Origin: Rickettsiales bacterium | GTDB lineage: Bacteria > Pseudomonadota > Alphaproteobacteria > Rickettsiales > JANQQO01 | DNA: 10,592 bases | Direction: 5' to 3' | Assembly: GCA_028289305.1 (NCBI GenBank) | Contig: JANQQO010000216.1 | Location: forward strand, 1-10,592 | Shown here: positions 5,343-10,592 of the stretch, piece by piece | Layout: each line of letters opens with the position of its first letter | How positions within the stretch are numbered: the stretch's first letter is position 1 | Notes under the pieces: model-generated | The model's input: only the letters and a program-made list of their open reading frames with translations | Databases searched by the model: none | Told to the model about the DNA's origin: nothing | Position numbers and translations under genes: made by a program

Positions 5343-6014
5343 TTACGCCGCTTTTTCCCGCGCATTCACCTGCTGTAACACCTCAGCCACCAGCGCTTCA
5401 ATGCCCTCTGCTACCTCGGCCAGCGGCGCCTCTTGCATATAGGCCGGCGTGGAAGTGATGTGATTTTTTGCATCCACCACCATTTCCGCCGTCGCACAAT
5501 CGGCATGCTCACCGCCGAGCGCGGTGATTAGCCCATCCGCATCCTGCCCTAGCGTCACTTTCGGCGTGCATTGCTTAGCAACCGCCGCGGTCAACACCGC
5601 TGGTGCAATGCAAATCGCGCCAATCGGCTTGTGCTGCGCTAAGAAATCCACGATGAGCTGCTGCAGCGCCGGCAATACCTTCGCCTCTTTGCCGGCAAAA
5701 GCAAGATCAGACAGATTCTTCGCCGCGCCAAACCCACCGGGCAATACCAGCGCATCAAACGCCTCCGCCTCGGCCTCGGCCAAATCGCTCACCTGGCCAC
5801 GCGCGATGCGCGCTGATTCCACCAATACATTGCGCGTCTCGCTGGCTTCTTCCCCCGTCAGGTGGTTCACCACGTGATGCTGCGGGATATCGGGTGCAAA
5901 AATCGTCACCACAGCCCCGGCTTTATCGAGCGCGGTCAGCGCCAGCACTGCCTCACGAATCTCCGCCCCATCCAAATATCCACAGCCTGCTAAAACTACT
6001 GCTACTTTTGCCAT
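5343..6014 (-). CDS. elbB: ElbB-type DJ-1/PfpI glyoxalase-like protein
   Basis: Member of the ElbB branch of the DJ-1/PfpI superfamily (class I glutamine amidotransferase-like fold). E. coli ElbB has been reported to have weak glyoxalase activity and was linked to isoprenoid biosynthesis; the physiological role is uncertain. The 223-residue length is typical. Family landmarks: GCGYLDGAEIREAVL (10-24), HHVVNHLTGE (46-55), ETRNVLVESARIARG (59-73), LPGGFGAAKNLS (91-102) and the nucleophile elbow AICIAPA, with the probable catalytic Cys at 135. The start is supported by AGGAGG (6028-6023) 8 bases upstream. It lies downstream of nadD on the same strand but is separated by inverted-repeat element C, so it may have its own promoter (TATAAA at 6039-6034, weak -35 ATGACG at 6064-6059 with a long 19-base spacer). 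Confidence 0.93.
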   Translation of the reverse strand: MAKVAVVLAGCGYLDGAEIREAVLALTALDKAGAVVTIFAPDIPQHHVVNHLTGEEASETRNVLVESARIARGQVSDLAEAEAEAFDALVLPGGFGAAKNLSDLAFAGKEAKVLPALQQLIVDFLAQHKPIGAICIAPAVLTAAVAKQCTPKVTLGQDADGLITALGGEHADCATAEMVVDAKNHITSTPAYMQEAPLAEVAEGIEALVAEVLQQVNAREKAA

Positions 6015-6053
6015 ATTGCCATCCTCCTGGTTGTTTATATTTACACCCTCACC

Positions 6054-6180
6054 ATCCCCGTCATCCTCATGGCAGGATTTTTGCTACCTTAAGCAAAAAT
6101 CGTGACATGGGGATCCAGACATACAGTAAGGTAATACTGGATCCCCACCTTCGCTTGCGCTCGGTGAGGATGACGAGGAT
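6054..6180. repeat. Compound inverted repeat, element C
   Basis: The outer arms ATCCCCGTCATCCTCA (6054-6069) and TGAGGATGACGAGGAT (6165-6180) pair with one mismatch. The inner arms TGGGGATCCAG (6108-6118) and CTGGATCCCCA (6137-6147) pair perfectly around an 18-base loop. In the left half a separate perfect 10-bp hairpin, GATTTTTGCT (6076-6085) with AGCAAAAATC (6092-6101), sits where the right half has an unrelated CTTCGCTTGCGCT-type sequence. The design (GTCAT outside, GATCCAG inside) matches elements A and B. It lies between nadD and elbB. Confidence 0.85.
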
Positions 6181-6231
6181 TATTGTGTCCGTGTAAAAGT
6201 CACCATAAGAAACTCGCCGGCGCTTTCCAAG

Positions 6232-6795
6232 CTATTTTTCGGTGCGCAGCGCCGTTGAAGATGCCGGGTGATGCGCAATTTCGATAAAACTCCAGGCCGG
6301 CGTCTTTGCACCTGTCAGCGCTTCTTCCGCCACACGCGCCTGGGCAAATTCCTCTGCCGCAGGGCTGGCTAGCGCGGTACTGCTATATTCCGGCCGGTCA
6401 AACACCGCAATCGGCACCTGCGCTGCGATCACCGCATAATCCTTCCACTGATGAAACTGCGCCCAGTTATCCGCCCCCATCAACCACACGAAACGCGCTT
6501 CGGGATAGGCGTCTTTCAGCGCACGCAGCGTATCGACCGTATATTGCGTGCCGAATTCCGCCTCCAGCGTGGTCGCGCGTATCTGTGGGTGGGTGATCAG
6601 CGCTTCTGCCGCGGCCAGTCGCTCTTCTAGCGGCGCTGTTTCCGCTGTGGATTTCAAGGGATTCTGTGGCGAAATCAGCCACCACACCGCATCCAGGCCC
6701 AAACGCGCCAGTGCCTCTTCACTCACATGCACATGCCCCGCATGCGGCGGGTTAAAGGACCCACCCAGCAGCCCAATAATCTCAGACTTTTTCAT
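6232..6795 (-). CDS. nadD: Nicotinate-nucleotide adenylyltransferase
   Basis: Transfers AMP from ATP to nicotinate mononucleotide to make deamido-NAD in the NAD synthesis pathway. The product has 187 residues. The nucleotidyltransferase motif GGSFNPPHAGH (11-21) opens the Rossmann-like domain; PQNPLK (43-48) and LMGADNWAQFHQW (105-117) are typical substrate-site stretches, and SSTALR (179-184) is the C-terminal ISSTxIR-type motif. The protein ends three residues later, short but compatible with alphaproteobacterial forms. The start codon follows the aroQ stop directly (TAAATG) with no strong ribosome binding site, so it probably relies on coupling to aroQ. Confidence 0.95.
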   Translation of the reverse strand: MKKSEIIGLLGGSFNPPHAGHVHVSEEALARLGLDAVWWLISPQNPLKSTAETAPLEERLAAAEALITHPQIRATTLEAEFGTQYTVDTLRALKDAYPEARFVWLMGADNWAQFHQWKDYAVIAAQVPIAVFDRPEYSSTALASPAAEEFAQARVAEEALTGAKTPAWSFIEIAHHPASSTALRTEK

Positions 6796-7224
6796 TTATG
6801 TGTCGCTGAGCGCGCGCAATGCCAGCGCATAGCCCTCGGCCCCAAAGCCGCAAATCACGCCCTTTGCCACCCGCGAGACATAGGAATGATGCCGAAATTC
6901 CTCGCGGGCGAAAATATTTGATAAATGCACCTCCACCACCGGGATTTTCAGCGTCAGCAACGCATCCATAATCGCGACCGAGGTATGCGTATACGCCGCC
7001 GCGTTGATAATCAGCCCATCTGCCTCGCTCCCCGCCTCCTGAATCCAGTCAATCAGCGTATCTTCGCTATTGCTCTGGCGAAAATCGATTGCAAGCCCCA
7101 GCGCCTCCGCCTCCTTCTCACACAGCGCCTGAATATCTTCCAGCGTCACCGTGCCATAGACATCCGCCTCACGCTGACCCAGCATGTTGAGATTCGGCCC
7201 ATTGATAATGGTGATACGTGCCAT
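6796..7224 (-). CDS. aroQ: Type II 3-dehydroquinate dehydratase
   Basis: Dehydrates 3-dehydroquinate to 3-dehydroshikimate, the third step of the shikimate pathway. The 142-residue length is typical of the dodecameric type II enzyme. Visible active-site residues by homology: NGPNLNMLGQRE (8-19) with Asn11 and Arg18, catalytic Tyr23 in VYG, Asn74 and His80 in INAAAYTHTS, catalytic His100 in EVHLSN, and Arg107/Arg111 in AREEFRHHS. The usual INP(A/G)A motif has Ala in place of Pro at residue 75, probably a tolerated change. AAGGA lies about 7 bases before the ATG. It is first in an aroQ, nadD unit and divergent from thiS across a 96-base gap. The missing accB/accC neighbours, common next to aroQ in many proteobacteria, are a difference in context only. 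Confidence 0.96.
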   Translation of the reverse strand: MARITIINGPNLNMLGQREADVYGTVTLEDIQALCEKEAEALGLAIDFRQSNSEDTLIDWIQEAGSEADGLIINAAAYTHTSVAIMDALLTLKIPVVEVHLSNIFAREEFRHHSYVSRVAKGVICGFGAEGYALALRALSDT

Positions 7225-7271
7225 CGGTTTTTCCTTGTCTTGCGCCTAGCAGCTTCGGTATAGTGACGGTG

Positions 7272-7300
7272 GTTATACCATGAAAGCGACAAAAAATCAC
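7272..7300 (-). promoter_or_regulatory. Probable aroQ promoter with extended -10
   Basis: On the minus strand TATAAC (7277-7272) is preceded by TGG, an extended -10. The -35 at a 17-base spacing (TGATTT) is weak. The expected start is near 7265, giving a leader of about 40 bases. The -10 overlaps an inverted repeat, GGTATA (7257-7262) and TATACC (7274-7279), which could be an operator. Confidence 0.5.
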
Positions 7301-7315
7301 CGCTTAACTTATTAT
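7286..7315 (+). promoter_or_regulatory. Probable thiS promoter giving a leaderless mRNA
   Basis: TATTAT (7310-7315) is a 5/6 match to the -10 box and ends 5 bases before the thiS ATG; GCGACA (7286-7291), 18 bases upstream, is a 4/6 -35. Transcription would begin on or beside the ATG. No ribosome binding site is seen before the ATG, as expected for a leaderless gene, and no room remains for a TPP riboswitch. Confidence 0.5.
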
Positions 7316-7320
7316 CTACC

Positions 7321-7527
7321 ATGACCATACAGATCACATTAAACGGCTCTCCTGTCACGCTTGATGCACCGCTATCGCTGGAAGCGCTGCTTGCTGAGCA
7401 CCAGCTCGACCCACGGCAGATCGCGGTGGAGCGTAATTTAGAGATTGTGCCGCACTCCGCCTATGCCAATACCACGCTTGCCTCCGGTGATGCGGTGGAA
7501 ATCATCCAATTTGTGGGAGGCGGCTGA
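7321..7527 (+). CDS. thiS: Thiamine biosynthesis sulfur carrier ThiS
   Basis: Ubiquitin-like sulfur carrier of 68 residues that, after adenylation and thiolation at its C-terminus, gives sulfur to ThiG for the thiamine thiazole ring. It begins with the beta-grasp strand ITLNGSPVTL (5-14), has VERNLEIVPHSAY (36-48), and ends EIIQFVGGG, with the required terminal Gly-Gly. The family is about 66 residues. No ribosome binding site precedes the ATG and the -10 box sits 5 bases upstream, suggesting leaderless translation. The stop overlaps the thiG start by one base (TGATG). The activating ThiF and the other thiazole enzymes are not in the window. Confidence 0.95.
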   Translation: MTIQITLNGSPVTLDAPLSLEALLAEHQLDPRQIAVERNLEIVPHSAYANTTLASGDAVEIIQFVGGG

Positions 7528-8330
7528 TGCTCCCCGATTCCGCCCAGCCCGCTGCCACGTCTGATGATAGACTCCTGCTCGCCGGTAAGGAATTTCGCTC
7601 GCGCCTCCTCGTCGGCACCGGCAAATATAAAAACCTCGAGCTTGCCGCCACATCCATTGCCGCTTCAGGCGCGGAAATCATCACCGTTGCCGTACGCCGC
7701 GTCAATCTCGCTGCGGCGGGCGAAAAAACCCTGCAGGATTACCTCCCGCCGGAAGACTACACCTATCTACCCAATAGCGCTGGCTGCTACACTTCAGAAG
7801 AAGCGGTGCGTGTGCTGCGCTTGGGCTGTGAATCGCTCGATCACCAGATGGTGAAATTGGAGGTGATTGGCGATAGTGTGACGCTCTACCCCGATATGCT
7901 GCAAACTTTAGAAGCCACTGAAGCGCTTGTAAAAGAAGGGTTTTTTGTCATGACCTATTGCAATGACGACCCCGTCATGGCCAAGCGCTTGGAAGATGCT
8001 GGCGCGGGCGCTATCATGCCGCTTGCCGCACCCATCGGCTCTGGGCTTGGCATTCAAAACCCACTCAACATCCAGCTCATCGTTGAGCAGGCGCGTATTC
8101 CCGTATTGGTCGATGCCGGTGTCGGTACCGCGTCAGACGCCGCGATCGCGATGGAACTCGGCTGTGACGGCGTGTTGATGAATACCGCCATCGCCGAAGC
8201 GAAGGATCCAATACGCATGGCAGAGGCGATGCAACTCGCCGTTGCCAGCGGCCGCCTCGCCTATCGCGCCGGGCGTATGCCGAAAAAAGCGCAGGCCAGC
8301 GCCTCCTCACCAGAGGAGGGCACGCTATGA
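7527..8330 (+). CDS. thiG: Thiazole synthase
   Basis: Forms the thiazole phosphate moiety of thiamine from deoxyxylulose 5-phosphate, dehydroglycine and ThiS-thiocarboxylate. TIM-barrel protein of 267 residues. Landmarks: FRSRLLVGTGKY (23-34), VAVRRVNL (54-61), LPNSAGCYTSEEAVR (81-95), VKLEVIGD (109-116) with the Schiff-base Lys at 110, the phosphate-site stretch PIGSGLGIQNP (168-178) and VDAGVGTASDAAIAMELG (195-212). About 15 extra N-terminal residues and a variable Ser/Ala-rich tail lie outside the core. The start overlaps the thiS stop; GGGAGG at the end of thiS is its ribosome binding site and also encodes the Gly tail of ThiS. The stop overlaps the next gene as ATGA. Confidence 0.96.
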   Translation: MLPDSAQPAATSDDRLLLAGKEFRSRLLVGTGKYKNLELAATSIAASGAEIITVAVRRVNLAAAGEKTLQDYLPPEDYTYLPNSAGCYTSEEAVRVLRLGCESLDHQMVKLEVIGDSVTLYPDMLQTLEATEALVKEGFFVMTYCNDDPVMAKRLEDAGAGAIMPLAAPIGSGLGIQNPLNIQLIVEQARIPVLVDAGVGTASDAAIAMELGCDGVLMNTAIAEAKDPIRMAEAMQLAVASGRLAYRAGRMPKKAQASASSPEEGTL

Positions 8331-9814
8331 TGCGCGGCGTCCCCATCGAGAAGTACCCTCAGCACAGCTTCTTCCGCATCGCCATCATCACCCTGCTACT
8401 TACCGCCCTACGCCTCTACTACCTTTATCTTGAACCATTCGGTATATATGCCGACGAAGCCCAATATTGGACCTGGTCCACCGGCTTCGAATGGGGATAT
8501 TATTCAAAACCCCCGGTTGTTGCCTGGCTCATCGCCTTTACGGGCCAGCTCTGTGGCGATGGCAGCTTCTGCATCCGCCTGAGCTCCCCAATACTGCACC
8601 TTTTAACCAGCTGGTTAATATACGGTATCGGTAGCACGCTCTACAATCCACGCATTGGTTTTTGGTCTGCCCTCATCTATCTCACCCTGCCCGGCGTCAC
8701 CGTCTCCAGCGCCATCATGTCCACCGACCCGCCACTGCTCTTCTGCTGGGCCTTAGCGCTATATGCCTTTGTGCGCGGGGTCAATAATTGGCACATCAAA
8801 TGGTGGATTCTTGCTGGCTTGGCGGCCGGTTTTGGCATGCTCAGCAAATATTCCATGCTGTTTTTCCTCCCCTCCGTGGTGTTGTTCTTCCTGCTCACGC
8901 CAAAAAACACCGTCTATTTTTACAGCATCAAATTCTGGATAGCCGTCATAATTGCCCTGTTGGTTTACCTTCCAAATTTCCTATGGAATTTTGATAATGA
9001 CTTTGTCAGCTACATGCATACGCAGGATAACGCCAATATCACCGGCCCGGCGCTGCATGTGGATAAATTGCTGGAATTCTTTGCCGCACAATTTGGCGTA
9101 TTTGGCCCTATTCTGTTCGGTAGCCTGCTTGCATTATTCTATTTCTCCCGCAAAATGTGGAAAAAAGAGAATGATGCCCTGCTGCTCTACTTCATCCTGC
9201 CGCTGCTCATCGCTATTTTACTCATCAGTTTACTTTCCCGCGCCCATGCGAATTGGGCCGCACCGGTCTATATTGCCGCTACGGTGCTTGTAACCTCGCG
9301 GCTGATACATGTCGCCAATGCTGGTTTGCTCAAACTCTCACTCATCCTGCATCTCACCGTCGCCGCGCTCTTTTATCACTTCGATACCACCACTACCCTG
9401 CTTGGCATCACCATCGACCAGGATAACGATCCTTTCCGCCGTGTGCGCGGCGTAGAGAAATTTGCCGATGAGGTTAAAGAGGTGGCAAAGCGCTATCCTG
9501 CCTCCACGCTGCTCAGTGATGAGCGCAAAACCGTGGCGAATCTGATGTATCATCTGCGCGATGATGCCAGCCAGCCCGCTACGGTGTATAAATGGAATGC
9601 CGATGGTATTACTCATGATCATTATGATTTAACCACTGATATGAATAGCAAAGTGGGAGAGGATTTTCTCCTGGTTACCCGGCTGGATTCCGCGCCCAGC
9701 ATCTTCCCTTATTTCCGCTATGGTGCCGAGGTACAGACCATCACCATCCCGCTTTACGCCGGCTATGCGCGCACCTTCCGTGTGTATTATCTTGAGGATT
9801 TCCAAGGATATTAA
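8327..9814 (+). CDS. GT39 (ArnT-like) membrane glycosyltransferase
   Basis: Polytopic inner-membrane glycosyltransferase of the GT39/PMT_2 family, which moves a sugar from a polyprenyl-phosphate donor to an acceptor on the periplasmic side; ArnT, which modifies lipid A, is the best-known bacterial relative. The 495 residues include about 10-11 hydrophobic segments up to residue 350, then a soluble C-terminal domain of about 145 residues. The first periplasmic loop has the hallmark ADEAQYWTWS (42-51), with the probable catalytic Asp43/Glu44, then YYSKPPVVAW (58-67). STDPP (132-136), MLSKYSM (171-177) and RAHANWAAP (305-313) are also typical. AGGAGG lies upstream at the end of thiG, and its start overlaps the thiG stop (ATGA); its own stop overlaps the PAP2 start. 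Substrate is not readable: lipid A, another glycolipid or a protein remain possible. The PAP2 neighbour favours lipid chemistry. Confidence 0.88.
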   Translation: MMRGVPIEKYPQHSFFRIAIITLLLTALRLYYLYLEPFGIYADEAQYWTWSTGFEWGYYSKPPVVAWLIAFTGQLCGDGSFCIRLSSPILHLLTSWLIYGIGSTLYNPRIGFWSALIYLTLPGVTVSSAIMSTDPPLLFCWALALYAFVRGVNNWHIKWWILAGLAAGFGMLSKYSMLFFLPSVVLFFLLTPKNTVYFYSIKFWIAVIIALLVYLPNFLWNFDNDFVSYMHTQDNANITGPALHVDKLLEFFAAQFGVFGPILFGSLLALFYFSRKMWKKENDALLLYFILPLLIAILLISLLSRAHANWAAPVYIAATVLVTSRLIHVANAGLLKLSLILHLTVAALFYHFDTTTTLLGITIDQDNDPFRRVRGVEKFADEVKEVAKRYPASTLLSDERKTVANLMYHLRDDASQPATVYKWNADGITHDHYDLTTDMNSKVGEDFLLVTRLDSAPSIFPYFRYGAEVQTITIPLYAGYARTFRVYYLEDFQGY

Positions 9815-10494
9815 TGCGCGCACTCCTCGTCATTCTGGCCATCACCGCCCTTTTTATCCCGCTCTTTGTGCTCTATCCTGAGCTCGACGTGGCCGTATCC
9901 AGCCTGGTATACCGCGAAGAAACCGGGTTTATTTATGCCACAGACCCCTTTGTGCGCGCCGTCTACGACGCCGTGCCCATCGCAACCAAATTCCTGATCG
10001 CGACTCTGCTATTGCTGTTACTCCTCATCGTGCTGCGCTCCCGCCTAGCCGCCCTGTCACAGTGGCGCTTACCCGGATATCGCCCGGTAGTGTTCCTCCT
10101 GCTCTGCCTCATATTGGGCCCTGGGGTTGCAGTACACCAAGTGGTTAAGGAGGGTGTAGGAAGGCCGCGCCCGGACCAAACAATACCTTTCGGTGGAGAA
10201 AAATCCTACATACCCCCCTTCCATATCAGTGAATATGACGGCAAATCCTTTGTCTCCGGCCATGCCGCGATGGGGTATTACGTTGCTGCCTTTGCCCTCT
10301 TATCAACCGGCAGGTTAAAGACCTTTCTCTATGGGGGTTCTATCCTATTAGGACTCGGTGTTGGCGCGGGGCGCCTTCTTCAGGGCAGACATTTCTTGAG
10401 CGATATCCTCTTTTCAGGCTCCATCACCCTTATTGTTATCCACCTGGTTTATTTAGGCATATACCGCCAACTGCGCGCCACCCCGCGCGCCTAA
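9814..10494 (+). CDS. PAP2-family membrane phosphatase
   Basis: Integral membrane phosphatase of the PAP2 superfamily (226 residues) with about six hydrophobic segments (near 3-20, 58-74, 91-108, 150-165, 171-184 and 199-218). All three catalytic motifs are present: KEGVGRPRP (112-120, K-x6-RP), SFVSGH (145-150) with the transition-state His150, and GRLLQGRHFLSD (186-197) with Arg187, nucleophile His193 and Asp197. Family members act on undecaprenyl pyrophosphate, lipid A 1-phosphate (LpxE) or phosphatidylglycerol phosphate. Here coupling to a GT39 enzyme by a 1-base TAATG overlap suggests lipid A or polyprenyl-phosphate chemistry; this is inference. AAGGA lies 6 bases before the start. The stop overlaps a minus-strand stop by two bases. 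Confidence 0.9.
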   Translation: MRALLVILAITALFIPLFVLYPELDVAVSSLVYREETGFIYATDPFVRAVYDAVPIATKFLIATLLLLLLLIVLRSRLAALSQWRLPGYRPVVFLLLCLILGPGVAVHQVVKEGVGRPRPDQTIPFGGEKSYIPPFHISEYDGKSFVSGHAAMGYYVAAFALLSTGRLKTFLYGGSILLGLGVGAGRLLQGRHFLSDILFSGSITLIVIHLVYLGIYRQLRATPRA

Positions 10495-10592
10495 ACGGCG
10501 GTGCAAATTGTCTTCACCAACATGGCCTTAATCGTCTCGCCAGACTGTCTCACCGGGTTTTTCCGCACATAATAGGTGTCATTCTCCCCCCA
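10491..10592 (-). CDS. Probable C-terminal end of an unknown gene (partial)
   Basis: The minus strand is open from the right edge to a TAG at 10493-10491: 33 residues starting WGENDTYYVRKNP and ending KTICTAV. I do not recognise the family. In favour of a gene: the frame fills the whole 98-base remainder and stops just where the PAP2 gene stops, giving a convergent tail-to-tail arrangement with overlapping stops. Against: 33 codons are too few for firm judgement. Confidence 0.4.
   Translation of the reverse strand, partial: WGENDTYYVRKNPVRQSGETIKAMLVKTICTAV

Noticed and set aside
6232..6795. Truncated nadD
   Set aside because: The protein ends three residues after SSTALR, but all substrate motifs are present and short C-termini are compatible with alphaproteobacterial NadD.
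7225..7320. TPP riboswitch upstream of thiS
   Set aside because: I see no CTGAGA-type or other conserved TPP element in the gap, and the -10 box lies too close to the ATG to leave a leader.

Overview
The window looks like chromosome of an alphaproteobacterium. The protein families (ElbB-type DJ-1/PfpI protein, type II dehydroquinase, SCO1/SenC copper protein, Mrp-type antiporter subunits, ArnT-like GT39 plus PAP2) fit that group. The gaps carry long imperfect inverted repeats with GTCATT...AATCCAG-type arms, of a style seen in Rickettsiales, Holosporales and related lineages. I cannot place it further. All genes read as intact, apart from those cut by the window edges. I see no phage, insertion sequence, CRISPR array or structural RNA gene.

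Left block (1-2800, minus strand): purD, a SCO1/SenC copper chaperone and fabD (C-terminus off the left edge) form a tight operon. A clean sigma-70-like promoter (TTGACG, 17 bp, TATAAC) lies inside the longest open frame of purD and argues for a GTG start downstream of it.

Gap 2803-3404: about 600 bp without a gene. It holds two long inverted-repeat elements, each followed by the same 18-bp direct repeat, and between them an AT-rich island ending in a small hairpin with a T7 tract.

Middle block (3405-5018, plus strand): mrpE, mrpF, mrpG and a DUF4040 (MbhD/MbhE-like) gene, with overlapping or near-overlapping starts. MrpB, MrpC and the large MrpA/MrpD antiporter-like subunits are absent from the window.

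5026-7277 (minus strand): aroQ and nadD (abutting stop/start), a third inverted-repeat element, elbB, then a 53-residue two-helix membrane protein with its own extended -10 promoter, leader hairpin, strong ribosome binding site and intrinsic terminator.

Right block (7310-10494, plus strand): thiS (apparently leaderless), thiG, a GT39 glycosyltransferase and a PAP2 phosphatase, each overlapping the next by 1 or 4 bases. This couples thiazole synthesis to a probable lipid A or polyprenyl-phosphate modification pair. A short minus-strand frame, probably the C-terminus of another gene, meets the PAP2 gene tail to tail with overlapping stop codons.

I found no clear new defence or mobile system. 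The most notable items are the incomplete Mrp cluster, the compound inverted-repeat family, the small self-contained membrane-protein gene and the leaderless thiS.
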